Part shown: piece by piece, positions 23,600-36,176 of the stretch
Position numbering within the stretch: the first letter of the stretch is position 1
How the letters are laid out: the number at the start of each line of letters is the position of its first letter
Assembly: GCF_900964775.1 (NCBI RefSeq)
Contig: NC_041827.1
Span: forward strand, 6,743,501 to 6,807,500
Direction: 5' to 3'
Length of the DNA stretch: 64,000 bases
Source of the DNA: Scleropages formosus
Lineage: Eukaryota; Chordata; Actinopteri; Osteoglossiformes; Osteoglossidae
Notes under the pieces: generated by a model
What the model saw: only the letters and a program-made list of their open reading frames with translations
Databases searched by the model: none
What the model was told of the DNA's origin: nothing
Position numbers and translations under genes: made by a program

Positions 23600-25550
23600 A
23601 TTCTCACTTGCAAACACGAGGAGGGTGAGCAAGTCAACTTCCTTGTAACTCAATAAGTCGATCAATAAAGGCTACTCGGTATAGATGTTCCTTCACTTAT
23701 TTGTGAGTTAGGCTCTTTGAAAATCACAGATGAAGCTGTAATAATTACAAAAATAAACTGGCATATCTCCACCCACCAATCTATTACCAGCATTCACTTG
23801 TCCAAGTATGGTCAAGGTGGTCTAGTGCTTATCCTCTAAACAAGACAGCTCAGTGTAACAATTCAAACATCTCACCCTTAATTTATGGGTAATCTACAAA
23901 GTTTGGATATGGCTATCACGCGTATTCAACAGTAAATATTCAATTAACAAGAAGCAGTTTCTTGTTGTTAAACAGACTGTTAGTCTATTCAGATGCTCGG
24001 GTGTTGGCCGAGCTCGGTATTTGGATTTCATCAGCAGTGAAGGTGACATCATCAGTGCTTAACGTGTTAATCTATTCTATCACAAAATAAAAAATATATC
24101 TTTTTGTAGCACAAAGAAGAAAATGTATGTTCAGAAAATTGTAACTCAAAAATTCATGTGTAAAGCATTCATGAAACTGATTTTACCTGCTTTGTAAAGA
24201 TTATTACTACCATTAACACTATACGCAGCATTATTTTAGCTTAATATATTGCAACGTATATTCACAATTAGAACTTCTTTTCCCTCTCCTCTCAACTCAT
24301 TTCGGTTGACAGCCTATATTGAAACACTAACCTATCACTAGCATTACTATTCCCACCACCGAAGCACAGAAGTACAAAAACAGTGATTACAAATGTGCTT
24401 TTGAGTCTGAAATACCAATATTGGCATAGTAACAGTGTTCAGCTGTTATTACAAACTTTGTATAATAAACCTGCATACCACTGGCAATTAAGTAAATGTA
24501 TGGTTCATGTCCTAACAGCCCTTGAGATTTTTCATGCTGTGAAGAGACACAGAAACCTGCAGAGCCCTGAACCGGAATCAACTATTCCGAAAATGCCACT
24601 ACGGCGTCAAGAATTAGATGGAGCACAAAGCTCACATTTAATGAGGTCTGGGGTCTCCTTACTGAACTCCAGCACACTTTTCCCAGCCAAAATTCCATTA
24701 TTTCCCTCAATAAGAAACATGTTACGAAACCCAGAACATTAATATAATTTATGCATGACTGACAACAGCCAGGACTGGAATTAAAAGCAGAATGCATTAA
24801 CAGAACAGCACACAGTAGTCTCCTAAACATTTGGATTAATGTGTACAAAATGCAGGTCTTGGCAGGTGGTGAGATAGATATTAAACTCATGTGGTACATG
24901 GTATACAAGAGAATTAAAGAGTAAATTAATGAAACTACAGTGAAGGTTTGTGGATAAGCACTCTCAATTGTTCTGCCACCTTGTGGCCAAAAAGGTGAAC
25001 TACACATCTGCAAGGCATTTCTGCAAAGGTGCAAAACCCCAAAGTCTAGCACCAAAACTGTTAAAACTTGACAGCAACAATGCTACACCCATTTCTCCAA
25101 GAGCCTCCAGCAATCAAACATAATGAACATTCAATTTATGTGTATGTACATCTGTTTGTGGCCTAAATCTGCATGCTCTACTGTAAGTGAATGTTCCCCT
25201 TACAAAAAACTACTGAATATTTATGGTGTACACCTCATTTAATGCTTTATTACTATATTAAACTATTTGCAGCTTTTCCCCTCTCACTGTCATAGAGAAA
25301 TTAACCCTTTACAGGCAGAGGTAGCAAATTAGCAAAGCTGGTTCCCCCCCCCCCCCAATTGCCAGTATTAATGCGTTTGTGTTACGTAATGCAGGGTATG
25401 TACACCATATTACCTTTCTAAAATCCAAACATTACTGAATTTTTAAAATATACCCTAAGCTTTGGATAAGGGACTGTTAACCTGTATCAGTGAGAACAGA
25501 AGGTAGAGTAACTTTTGCAGAAATATTTCAAATATCAATAGGAGCAGAGA
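23600..25550. other. No recognisable gene; C-run at 25344-25356
   Basis: AT-rich intergenic sequence downstream of the sephs2 poly(A) signal. Only a 13-base C run and short chance frames were seen. Confidence 0.4.
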
Positions 25551-25574
25551 CAGTGAAGAAACTACATCCTTGGT

Positions 25575-25580
25575 TTTATT
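25575..25580 (-). terminator. sephs2: Likely sephs2 polyadenylation signal
   Basis: AATAAA on the minus strand (TTTATT on plus), about 110 bases beyond the SECIS element and about 2.1 kb beyond the sephs2 stop. The position is what a SECIS-bearing 3' UTR needs. Confidence 0.65.
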
Positions 25581-25677
25581 GAAAGTAATGATTGAGTAGT
25601 ACAGTCAAACACACAAAAATAAAAAGAAAAATACACCAGCTGATTGGCCCCCAGAGCCAAGGGCCTGTCCCCTTCTT

Positions 25678-25748
25678 TGCAGGGTCATCAACTCCACTCA
25701 TCCCCAATGGCTGGGGTTTAGCGAGCAGAGCATCATGAGCAGGAGGAG
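25678..25748 (-). promoter_or_regulatory. sephs2: SECIS element of sephs2 3' UTR
   Basis: A selenocysteine insertion hairpin, which recruits SBP2 and eEFSec so that UGA is read as Sec. The minus strand shows the quartet ATGAT (25736-25732) facing TGAT (25690-25687). Helix CTCTGCTCG pairs with TGAGTGGAG, allowing G-T pairs. The apical loop starts with AAA and is followed by a CCCC/GGGG mini-stem, as in form 2 SECIS elements. The two TGA.TGA strands can form the tandem G-A pairs of the kink-turn core. It lies in the 3' UTR of a gene with an in-frame UGA, which makes the call strong. Confidence 0.88.
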
Positions 25749-27715
25749 GCAGAAAGTATTGTGCAGCGTGGGGCAATCAGCAGGCCCATCCGGAGCTCTA
25801 AATACTGCACTGGACCAGAGTGAGCTGCTCAAGCCTCTCTCAGGTCTACAGTGAGTAGCTAGGGGCTCTTAGCATACAACCAGACAGTAACTTAACCAAA
25901 AGGGCAGGACAACACAAACCAGGAGCCCTAGAAGAGGAGAGAGAAGAGAGGAGAAAAGAGGAAGAAAAAAAAAAAAAAAAACCAGGGCAACTATTTACAT
26001 GTCCAATTATTAAATACCCCCCTCCCTAAATCATTCACACAATAAATCAGTTTAACTTTCCACTGCTTTCATCATTGGTAATTGCCATAAACACACCATA
26101 AGACAATTCTTTATCATTCAATTCAAATACACATGAACATTCACAAGAATATCTTTTGATTGACAGTCTAATAAAAAAAACCCCCACTTTGAACAAACCA
26201 AATCAACCACCCATAAGAGAAACACACTTATCTGCAATTATTTGCTTGCAGGCACTACTACAGAGGTGCATTTCCAAACCAAAGCCCTGAAAAACCCTTT
26301 GAAGCAAAACCCATCTACAAAAGTGACCACACATACAGGACATATGGGAGAAAGCATGTAACCAGCTGCATATTGCGTAGAGATCAGTTAGATATGAATT
26401 ATCCTCCAAGCATAAAGACCATTCAAATACATTTTTTTGGCATAATCAGTTTTTTTTTCCCCTAAAAAGCAGCAATTTCCTCTGCAATGCACAAACTGGA
26501 GACATTCTTTCATTTAAAGAAGATTGTTTGTCTCAAATGCTCCAGGGAAGAAGGGGGGAGGGGAGTGAACAAACCAATGTCAGCTGTAGAATTACAGAAT
26601 GTTTGTGGCATTCCCAAATCAAATGTTTCACTTTTCTAAATAATAATACTAACAGGAAATGGATCAAAGCCATTATCAATTCAGACAGGTATACTCAGCA
26701 GAAACATTTAAGTGCATCTTCCTAATAAACTCTACAGTGATGTTATAAATGAAATTTTACTGGGCATTCCACAGAATGTGTTCCTCACAAAAACTGCAGA
26801 TGAAAGAAGCAGCCAAAGCAGATAGTTACAAGGTGGTAATCAGGTGATCGTGCAGATGGAAGTGATGAGGACAAGGACTGGACAGAGTCCCTGGACTGAG
26901 GAGCACCACTGAGTGACACAGGAGCTACTGCACATGGTGCGAAGTCAGAATAGAGAAAAATCAAAGCCGACACCGCATGGAAGCTAGAACATGGCAAGAA
27001 CTAAAGGAAGTCCTGGTTATACAGCTCTGAAAATCCCCATAAGTCATTGTTAAAAACACGATGGTACGGTCTCCATCAGCAAACAGGTAGGAAGACCCAC
27101 ATACGCACTTCTTCCAACGCAATAAAGCCAAAAAAAGGAAGAGCACTGTAAAAGTGATACACAGTTAAGCTCAGCCTAGGACCTCAGAGCAATTTAGTGC
27201 TTCCTAGTTACAAAAAGAATGCAATGAAAACCAAACAGGGTTTTGAGAACAAGGCTGATTGAGGAGCGAATGAAATTGAAAAAAAGTGTGCCATCCATGT
27301 CCCCTCCCACCAAGGAAAAAATAAAAATAAAAATGAAAATTTTTGGTCTGTTGCTCTCAACCCTACGGCTGAACAGGGTGGAGTAATGGACAGCAGGGAG
27401 AATGAACAGGATGTTGAGGGAAAGGGATATGAGAAGTGTGGAAAAAGCATGTCACTTCCATAGTACATATTAAATGCAATCGATATCAGGGCTCAACGCA
27501 CTCAACCATGCAGATAAACAGTCTCCATAAAGACACACACACAGTCTATGCAGACTATAGAACGGGCAGTCTACACTTGTACAGCGTAAGGACAAGAGAA
27601 AGGCTAGAGGAAGAGTTGTAGACAAGGAACAAAGCGCATCTGATGACAAAGTACACAGAACACAAAGCCAGAATGAAAACTAGCTAACAATTAGAGAATG
27701 GTGCTCTACCGGCCT

Positions 27716-30700
27716 TCAATTGACCCCACCGCTCTGGATCTCACTGGGGCTGGGGGCGTTCGTGTTGTTTGTGCTGCTGTTGTTGCCCTCCTGGATTCCG
27801 CTAATGGACCCCCTGGGGGGCACCTCTATGATGCGGGGCTTATCAATGATCCTGGCACAACGGTTCCCTTTCTCAACAATGCCAATGATCCAGGCCTGCT
27901 GGCCCTCTCCGGTACCGCCCTCCTGGCCCAGCTGGCCACCAGCACCCAGCCGACACGACTTCATCTCAGCACAGAACCTGGCAGCCTGCTCCCTGGGCAG
28001 GCAGATGAGCAGTCCCCCTGCGACACACCGAAACACAGCAACACCATTACCATCTAGATAGGAAAGACCAAACATGCAGAAGGGAAGGATGAACTCATTG
28101 GACATTTTCTCAGGAACACAATCAGTTGCACAGCTACAAAAAGGAGCTGCAATACAGATACTCGTTCTGCTTCACTAGGAGTTCAGTCTAACCTGATGTC
28201 TCAGAGGAGGTCCCCTGCAGCAGGCCAAAGCGGTTACCACAGGCCTTACTGATGGCTGTCATCTTGGCAATGATGGGCAGGTTGTGGATGACAAAGGCCA
28301 CATCGCTACGCTGCTGCCGTGCCAGGTTGCGGGCGTGACCCAGGATCCCAAAGCCTGTGATGTCCGTTGCGGCATGGGCGTTGAACGTGTGCATCAAGGC
28401 AGCAGCTAGAGAGAAAGAGTGATTAAGGCATCGGTACAGCACCTGTTTTGTGCAAAGCTGCACTTGTGATCAAAAACCACTTCCGCTAATGGATAATAAA
28501 TTTAAAAAATAAACCTGGTAGAGAGCAACAAGGATACATCACTTCTACCCATACTCAGTTCTTACAGAACGAATGAAACGGGGTGGTGGTAGGTGTGTTA
28601 CCTGTCCTGTTGAGCGTGGCCATGTTGAACATCGCTTCCTGATACGCCTGCTCGACCTCATCCCTCGTCACCACCAGCTTAATCTTATTCCACTTATCAG
28701 GCTAAACAATAAAAGCGAAGAAAGTTGGAATGTGTCATGAATACAGTAGCTACACCGATACCATTAAGATCACATCTAACACCAATAAGGTGTAAATCAA
28801 AATGACAGGTAGCAAGAGGTTTTAACATGTTCTTAGACAACTTGTGTTTGGAACTGAGTTTTATCCGGGGTTTTAACGCTCCACTTCAATTATTTTAGTT
28901 TTAAACAATGCTTTTACAGCAGCGATCCAAGGTGGAGAGTGTAAACCGAACAATAAAACCGCAAACAAAAGAGGAAACGCACTTTCCTTTTTCAAGACTG
29001 TGCTTTAAACATTTACCAAGCTGTTTTCACACCAGTTTGCCTGAAAACTTAACAGCTACATCTGAACTGCACTATCCACATAAAAACTTCCAGCTGAAAT
29101 AATGAAAACAGATTAATGGCTTTATTAAATCATTATCGCACCCACTTTATAGGATTGCTTCACTTTTTGAACTCATGTGCAAAGGCAACTTGAAAGCTGT
29201 GCAGCGACTGTGCTGAACAAGGACTGAACGGTTGTGTTTAAAAAAACAGAAACTGGCCGTAACACGTATTGTTTATATTTACAACTCTTTTTTTGGAAAA
29301 AGAGCAAAAAAGCATGAAGACAAATTATTTCTCACCATGTCCAACCACTGGTGGGCATTAACAGCCACCTGAGTTCCAAGAGGTTTGGTCAACACCAGGA
29401 CGTCACCTGGAACCGCACTATCCGGCCTACACGAGAGGAACGCACGGTCAAATCCCACAGTGAGCGACACAACGGAACTGGGAGATGGTAAGCTGAAGAA
29501 AGTGGGACATCCCCTGAAGTAAAAAGAAATGCCACAGACACCCACAGTAACACGAACAACAAGCACTTAAGGCAGAGCAAAGGCGGAAAGACTGACATGA
29601 TGAAGTCATTAGGCTGGCACACCACAGTGGCCACCCCGCCAATGATGATCCAGGGGTTGACAACAGTTTGCCCCCCAGTAACAGATGTGCCACCCTCCTC
29701 TGCTGCGTCGCGGAAGCCTTTTATCATCAGAGGCATCACTCGCTCGCGGTCCTAAAAAAAGGGGAGAAAAAAAAAGGAATTAGAGACAAACACACTGTTG
29801 GGTCAAGTTCCAAGAGAGCTCCTGTTGCTGCACCCTTGAGAAAGAAACTTATCCCAAATTTCTTTATACAATATAAAAATGACTGAGAAACAGGTAACGG
29901 GAAAAAACACAAATTACAGCAGAATGTCACAGCTAAATTAACACAATGCAGCAAAACGTTGTGCACTATGCAAATTTTACACACTCAGCAACCGCACAAG
30001 TTCTCTGCAGAGCTTCTCGAAGTTACAGGGAGCGTTGGAAGGAGACAGTACTGTAGCTACCTTGTCATTCATCTTCTGACTGACGCTCAGAAGCATTAGC
30101 ATGTTGTCACACTCCGTGATACCCATCGCATACAGGTCACTCAGCACATTTGCACAGGCAATGCGACCCTGTAGACGGAGAGCAACGCCGGGGTTACGTT
30201 CGGACCTTCGCGCACCGTGCTGATGCTTACAAAGTACAGTAGTTCTCCACCTATAACTACTGAAGACTGAGTTCGTGTCACACATCCTTCAATACATTGT
30301 AGGTGCTTGTCCAATGTAGGGCTGTGGTGGTTAGGGGCCTATACTGGAAGCACATGACATAAGGCAGGGCTCATCCTAATTAATTTTTTGGACTGTGGAA
30401 GGAAACTCACATGAACATGGCGAAGAGATACCATGCCACACAGGCTGAGCTGGATTAGAACCCATCCCCTACCCACAGTCCAGAGCTGAGACACCATCAC
30501 TACATGCATCATTGTAAATCTTCGTGCTCGCAAAAGAGCATTTATTAGAGATAAACAGAGAAGTGGAAAAACCATGTTCTCAACAAGTATGTGCTCGATA
30601 TGAGCTCAAGAGAAGAAAGCAGAGTGAACCCACCATCATGTAGGGATCCTCTACCAGCGGATAAAAGAAGTCTGTAGTCTGCACCAGAGAAAGACCACCG

Positions 30701-31404
30701 TGTCGGAGTGGGATCACACAGGAGTCCATTCCTATACCTGCAGCATGAGAACGGAGTCAGTGCACCACAAACAGAGTGAAGAACCATAGTAACACAGTGC
30801 AAGAGTCACAGCAGCTATAGAGAAGACAGGGTTAATACCCCAATACGACACAGGCAGCTGGTAGCGTAGTGGTTAGAGCCACTGCCTTTGGACCCCAAGG
30901 TCACAGGTTCGAGTCTCACCTCCAGCTGTAGTACCCTTGAGCAATGTACTTACCCTGAACTGCTCCAGTAAAATTACCCAGCTATATAAATGGGTAGACA
31001 TTGTTAAGTTGCTTTGGAGAAAAACGTGACACATGCAGAATACGATGGAAAGCCAATGAGAACGCTGACAAGGCACCCAATGTCAAAGCACTGCATGCAT
31101 CCATTTTTCAAAGTAAAAAAAATTTCTACAGCTCTCCTCTGCAGGTCCGTTACCACGGAAATACAGCAAGCGCAAGACCGATCCAACCGTCGGAGGTTAA
31201 GAGCTATTGGGAAGATTCTGCTTGCACTGCGCATTGCTGTTCGCCGGAGAGGGAAGAGACATCACACTGGCAACTGGGACAGGAGCAAAGGTCACACGGC
31301 GGACTGTGTCCTACACACTGAGGACGTGAACAGCGAAGCACCTTCGGACAGTAACAGCACACGTCTCACAAGACACAAGCACATGTAACACGCTGGCATG
31401 GAGG

Positions 31405-31452
<48 letters not shown>

Positions 31453-31747
31453 GCAGGTGGCATAGTGGCGAGAGCTGTTGTCTCCTTGCACTTTGAAGGT
31501 CCTGGGTTCAAATGCAAATCCAGCACCGTCCGATCAAGGGACACACCATGAATTTAAACATTCACAACCACAACCTGAACTTGTAGTGAAGTCGAGCGGC
31601 AGCCTAATCGACAAAGGCTAGAAACTGGACGCGGAGATTTAGAAAAGCCAGAAGGAGGAGACTCAGACTGGGCCGCCCTGCCTGCGCGGCTCACGTTCCT
31701 GTAGTAGAGCCGAGTGCTTTCATATGATAATATGATGATGATCATAA

Positions 31748-31791
<44 letters not shown>

Positions 31792-32559
31792 CTCGGAATT
31801 ATAGATCAATATCGCGCGGGGCGGAGGCACGAGGAGGAGCCGCTCGCGCTCCGTCTCTCTCTCGAACGAAACTTGTAACACTAACAGGCACCGAAACGAA
31901 AGCAGCGGAACTCGTCCGACTGTATGTAGTACGTTAGTTAGAGTTGCAGCAGCGGTGTTGCCCAGAGCAGGGCGTCTGGTGGAAGCGCGAAAAAATGAAG
32001 GGGGGAAAAAAAAAAAGCGTGGCGGAGGGCTGACTGACACTGAGGCCGAGCACAACAGGTGGCTGCTGCGGCACTTCCACCACTTAGAGTTAGTCCTTTC
32101 GAGAGCAAAAAAAGCCGTTCCAGACAGAAGAGCGACGGAACACGCGGCAGGAACGAACGGAACGCAACGCAACGCAACGCAGCTCTAGCTGCGAAAGCCA
32201 AATCCATGATTTATTTGCGCAGTTCAGTCCTCACCGAGTCGCGGGCCGGTCACCGGGGCCAGCTGCCCGTAGTCGGCGGCCTCATCCCCGGCGGGTCCCA
32301 CTCCCGCGGCCGTGCCCCCGTCCTCCCCCGCTACCGCTGTGGAGCGGTCGGGCTCCAGTCCCTCCAGGAGTTTGAGCAGCGCCTCCTGGGGGACCTTGCA
32401 GCCTCATCCTTTGAGATCGGAGAAGGCCGTGAGCCGGAAGCCGCGGTCCAGGCCGTGATCCTCGGGCTTGAAGCCCGGATAGCCCACGGGGAAGGATGCT
32501 CCGAGCGCCGCCGTGCCGCTCACCTCGGCCGGCAGCACACCCGGAACCGAATCGGCCAT
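27716..32559 (-). CDS. sephs2: Selenophosphate synthetase 2 (selenoprotein)
   Basis: Makes monoselenophosphate from selenide and ATP, the selenium donor for selenocysteine synthesis; cytosolic. Coding exons in transcription order: 32559-32235, 30737-30634, 30168-30061, 29751-29597, 29426-29336, 28701-28602, 28405-28193, 28017-27716. All phases agree, giving 465 residues including Sec. The in-frame TGA at 32406-32404 is codon 52 in KG-U-GCKVPQE, the catalytic Sec/Cys site; the paralogue SEPHS1 has Thr there, so this is SEPHS2. Other family blocks are [47 protein letters not shown] and [20 protein letters not shown] Gly/Gln-rich insert follows the FCAE segment near the C terminus. The 3' UTR is about 2.1 kb and carries the SECIS. 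A predictor that treats TGA as stop would lose exon 1. Confidence 0.96.
30318..30515 (-). repeat. Degraded family C-like SINE in sephs2 intron 2
   Basis: Blocks such as GACTGTGGAAGGAAACTC, CATGCCACACAGGCTGAGC and a head-like end resemble the reverse complement of family C. Alignment is loose. Confidence 0.45.
30848..31025 (+). repeat. tRNA-derived SINE, family B (full-length-like), sephs2 intron 1
   Basis: Box A-like GGTAGCGTAGTGGTTAGAGC, box B-like GGTTCGAGTCTCACC, then CAGCTGTAGTACCCTTGAGC, GTACTTACCCTGAACTGCTC, ATTACCCAGCTATATAAATG and GTTGCTTTGGAGAAAA. This is the clearest family B copy. It is antisense to sephs2. Confidence 0.88.
31408..31448. repeat. (AC)n microsatellite
   Basis: About 40 bases of AC repeat in sephs2 intron 1, directly followed by a tRNA-like SINE fragment (31450-31560) with box B-like GGGTTCAAATGC. 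Confidence 0.9.
31750..31790. repeat. (CA)n microsatellite
   Basis: About 40 bases of CA repeat in sephs2 intron 1. The open frames reading Cys-Val runs across it are repeat artefacts. Confidence 0.9.
32404..32406 (-). other. sephs2: In-frame UGA recoded as selenocysteine (Sec52)
   Basis: TGA between GGA and GGC in exon 1. It sits in the invariant catalytic motif where orthologues carry Sec or Cys, the frame continues for 413 further codons, and a SECIS lies in the 3' UTR. Confidence 0.93.
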
Positions 32560-33070
32560 CCTCACTTAAAATTGCTGAATTATTGCTGTCATTAAAAACG
32601 CAGCTTTATACTAGCGCCAAACTGCAAGGGAAACGGAAAAAAATTTCACTTGTACAGCTGCATTAGAAACGTTCGCGCGAAGCGCTGGCGTTTGAACGGC
32701 CGACCTGGAAGGCGGAAAATGTGTCTGACGGAAGATACCATTATGAAAACGTGGGGGTGGGAGGGAGACGTTACATGCTCATATTTCACTGTACACATGA
32801 CATTTACCGACAGTTAATTGTTTACTCTGAAAAGGTCTTACACTGTAGTTCGACTTCATTTTATTTACTCTGATGTTGTGCTCACACATGACCGAGTTGT
32901 CCCTGTGTTTTTCAGAAATGGTCGCTCCTGACGCGCGGAGAGCTCGTGGTCCCTCGCGCCGCCCGAGCGGCTACGCCGAAGCGTTAGCGTTCATATGTCG
33001 GAGCACAAAGGGATTTACTGCAGTGTTACCGCGCTCGAGCGAAGAAATCCCTCACAGGACACTCTAGCAA
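32560..33070 (-). promoter_or_regulatory. sephs2: CpG-rich sephs2 promoter region
   Basis: CpG is dense from exon 1 of sephs2 upstream to about 33.06 kb (for example ACGTTCGCGCGAAGCGC and CCTCGCGCCGCCCGAGCGG). The start ATG lies in GAGGATGGCC. No TATA box is evident and the exact start site cannot be told. The stretch 33070-33690 shows nothing recognisable beyond possible ssr4 downstream sequence. Confidence 0.5.
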
Positions 33071-33697
33071 AATGTCACTTCTGATTATTAGTTTGTAAAG
33101 TTTCATTCAACGTCCCTCACTAACACTGCATTAGAGCAAGATCATAAATTCCCTTGTAACAGTTATCTCAAAATACATTTTTTTCCTCAAAAAAAGCACA
33201 AGCTTTTATTTCTCATTTTTACACCAAGTAGCCCTTGGAAAAGAAAGAACTCATGTGATTGCATTTTGTGACTAAAAATGAAATAATCTCCTTTCCTCAA
33301 TAGATTAAACAGTTTGTATCTGCCTGGAAAAAAAGTTTGACTGTAGCATATGAAAGACGAGTTTAAAACTTTTACTCATCTTTGTTTGGGGGAGAAAATA
33401 CTTGTCTTTCCACCATCAACAATGATTACGTGCATAATAATTCAAAGAACATGCAAGTTCTTGCCAGCACTGACACCAAATGTAACTACACACACAGATG
33501 TATTCCACTGTGTACTATGAAAGCTGTTAGAATGACTTCGCCAATAAAAGGCGCCAGATTGACTGAATCGTCCACAAACAACGCTGAGTTGGGACAAGTC
33601 CGTTGTACGTACTTCACCCCCGACATATATTAGGTATGATGAAAGAGAACTCATTTAAAAACATTTGTGTTTTTAATTTCACACATCAGAATCTTCC

Positions 33698-33703
33698 TTT
33701 ATT
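33698..33703 (-). terminator. ssr4: Candidate ssr4 polyadenylation signal
   Basis: AATAAA on the minus strand about 390 bases beyond the ssr4 stop. Another hexamer lies at 33205-33210. Choice between them is uncertain. Confidence 0.4.
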
Positions 33704-34091
33704 TTGGTCAGAACAATTGTGTGGTATGTTCAATAAAACTGAGGACATACAAACCACATATCACTCCTGTCTGTATTGTTGCATTTTGAAATGTGAGCTG
33801 CATTTTAAAAAAAAAAAAAAAAGATCTTAAAACATGTACTGAATGACCCTCTACAAGAGGATCAAAGTGCAAGTTATTATTTCTGAGAAAAAAAAAAAAA
33901 GATATTCAAAAAAAATTTTCCAAGTTCAACAGCTTGCACAGGGCTTACCAGAAAGGAACATTTTGTTCACATGTTCAGGTCTTTCAGAACTATGGCACTT
34001 GCTCTCAATCATGTATGAGGCAAAACATTGTGTGCACATTTTCAGCAAACACTTTAGTCATACAATCAGTCTGATGCATGGTGTCTGGAAG

Positions 34092-36176
34092 TTATGCCTG
34101 GATGGCACTCTTTGTGCTGAATGCAAAGTAGTACACCAGAATGCCGACTGCCGCTGCCCAGACTTCTGTAGAGAGCCAAGGACCACTCCATGCCCCCTGG
34201 AAAAAAAAGAGACAAATCCTATAAACAACAATTCTGTAAAACACAAAGCTGAAGTAAATTGTCTGGTTTCTGTTCTAAACAAACATTGAGATTTGTTTAC
34301 AAATACAATTACAATTGCTACTAGACTTAATCACCGATACATAGTGTTAGCTGGTCACTATATATTCAGAACCAACTTCTTACTCTGTGATCCACATTGA
34401 CAGAGAACAGTGGTTTGATGGAGTCCACATCCTCATTGTTTCTTTGAGCCTTAAAGAGAAACAGTACAACACTTAATTCACACTTCAATTACAATAAGTC
34501 CATTGAAAATGCTATAATAAAGGGGAGAACATATGTACCAAGTGTACATTCTTTAATATTCATTCAGCTGAAGGTCTTAAAAATAAACGAGTGGGAAGTA
34601 ATCTACTGTGCAAACTTTTCTTCATTTACATAAACAGGCAAATTGTACACATCCTCCACCAATAGTCTTATGCGTTTCAACCCAAAGAATTAACAGAACA
34701 CAACACCAAGTTTTCCCCACATTGACACCAACCTTGCGTAAGTTGCTGTAGGACTCTTCATCAAAGAACTTGACCTGGTACGTCCCCGAACTGGCCTGTT
34801 TGTGCGGAACACTCCACGACACCTGAGAGTGAGACAAAATTGTATAGCAAAATTATCAAATTATTTAGCTGATGCCTTCATCCAAAGTGACATACAATGC
34901 TAGGCTTGTATACATTTATTCATTTAGTTGATGCTTTTCTCAAAAGCAACTGAAAATGTCAGGCTACATACAATTATTTACCCATTTTTACAGGTGGGTA
35001 ATTTTACTGGGGCAATTTTTTACAGTAAGTAGCTTGATCAAAGGTACAAGAGCTGAAGGTGAGACACAAACCTGGGACCTTTGGGTCCATAGGCAGGAGC
35101 TGTAACCACTATGCTACCAGTTTCCCAAAGTTAGTTACTCCACCATATAGAGCACAGAATACCCTGCTATATCAATTCAGTGTAAGTACCTTGCTTAAAG
35201 GTACCACAATGATGAGTGGGAATTTGAACCTGGGTCCTTCGATCGGGAGATGGTGGCTCTAACCACTACATCACCTGCTGCCCCGCACATCATACAGGAT
35301 GAATGATGAAGAAAGGGAGACACACACCTGGTACTTGCCAACATCCTGGCCTCGAGTCACAGGGAACTGCTTGCCATTAACATCAGCATACAGAGCCAAA
35401 CCCTGGTTCAGATAGGAATTCAGCCCATAAGGATAGGAGGATCTGTTAATCTAAACACTCACATTTATTCATTTAACTGACACTTTTCTCCAAAGCAACT
35501 TACAATGTTAAGGCACCTACAGTGATTCACCCATTTACAGCTGGGTAATTCTTACTGGAGCAATTTAGGTAAGGTAAGTACCTTGCTCATACAGCTGGAG
35601 GTGGGATTCAAACCTGCAACCTTTCGGTCCAGGCAGCAGGACTAACTACTACACTAGTTGCCCCCAAGACAGCTCACAGCAAACAAACACTGTCCCTGAT
35701 TCTGAACCCTTTTCTGCGACTTGTTATAATTGAAAGGCTCGACCACGTGTACGTGTGTGGACAGGAGACACGTCAGGTGTCAAGTGTGCGACACGTTACC
35801 TGAGCCCCATTAGCACAGGCCAGGCTCAGCTCCACAATGAAGACCGACTCTGTGGAGATGACAGCATCTGTCGTTGTGTAGTAAGAGGACGAGATGGTGG
35901 GGTCTGCACACCTTTCAGCTGCGAATTACAAATTTTTGAAACACACATATATATTATAATCAGTAAACTGTATTATCACACTTGCCTCAGTCAGCGCCTG
36001 TGTGTGTGGGGGACGTAACGCTCACGCAGAAACGAGCAGAATACTGAATATGACACTTTGTGTCATATTGTTCAATATTCGCAACACACCACCAAAACAT
36101 CCTGAAATTGTAGCACTAACTTACCTGCAGTAAAGGTAATGAAAACGGCCACGAAAAGGATAACGATCCACCTCAT
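34092..36176 (-). CDS. ssr4: Translocon-associated protein subunit delta
   Basis: A type I membrane subunit of the TRAP complex, which sits next to the Sec61 channel in the ER membrane and helps insert secretory proteins. Coding exons: 36176-36125, 35918-35800, 35402-35328, 34822-34733, 34449-34384, 34196-34092, giving 168 residues (human protein about 173). The signal peptide is [17 protein letters not shown]. The conserved Cys pair falls at C21 and C52. Signature blocks are [38 protein letters not shown] and FFDEESY. One membrane segment lies at about 145-161, followed by a short cytosolic tail. An upstream in-frame ATG at 36197 would add seven charged residues; both ATGs have A at -3, so the start is not certain. 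I prefer the shorter form because its signal peptide is cleaner. Confidence 0.95.
34858..35283 (-). repeat. Two adjoining family B SINE fragments filling ssr4 intron 3
   Basis: On the minus strand two units with tRNA-like heads lie head to tail: one ends near 35120 (box B near 35060-35080, body to 34858), the other near 35283 (CAGGTGATGTAGTGGTTAGA head). Together they make up about 425 of the 505 bases of the intron. Confidence 0.7.
35462..35668 (-). repeat. tRNA-derived SINE, family B, in ssr4 intron 2
   Basis: Minus-strand copy with GTAGTGTAGTAGTTAGTCC head, box B-like GGTTTGAATCCCACC, GAGCAAGGTACTTACC, TTGCTCCAGTAAGAATTACC and AAGTTGCTTTGGAGAAAAGT. Confidence 0.8.

Noticed and set aside
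30848-30915. tRNA-like sequence with box A and box B
   Set aside because: The head is followed by a repeated body found many times in the window, so it is a SINE head and not a tRNA gene. The same holds for the heads near 11.6, 23.3, 36.5 and 51.2 kb.
31710-32172. Minus-strand frames with long Cys-Val runs
   Set aside because: They read through (CA)n repeats and the CpG-rich first intron of sephs2; this is simple-sequence coding potential only.
32404-32406. TGA in sephs2 as a nonsense mutation
   Set aside because: It falls exactly at the catalytic Sec site, all downstream exons are intact and in phase, and a SECIS is present.
27716-32559. Assignment to SEPHS1
   Set aside because: SEPHS1 has Thr at the catalytic position in vertebrates. 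The UGA and SECIS show SEPHS2.
32059-32595. A 178-residue plus-strand open frame across sephs2 exon 1
   Set aside because: It is antisense to a confirmed coding exon and open only because the region is GC-rich with few stops. No family resemblance.
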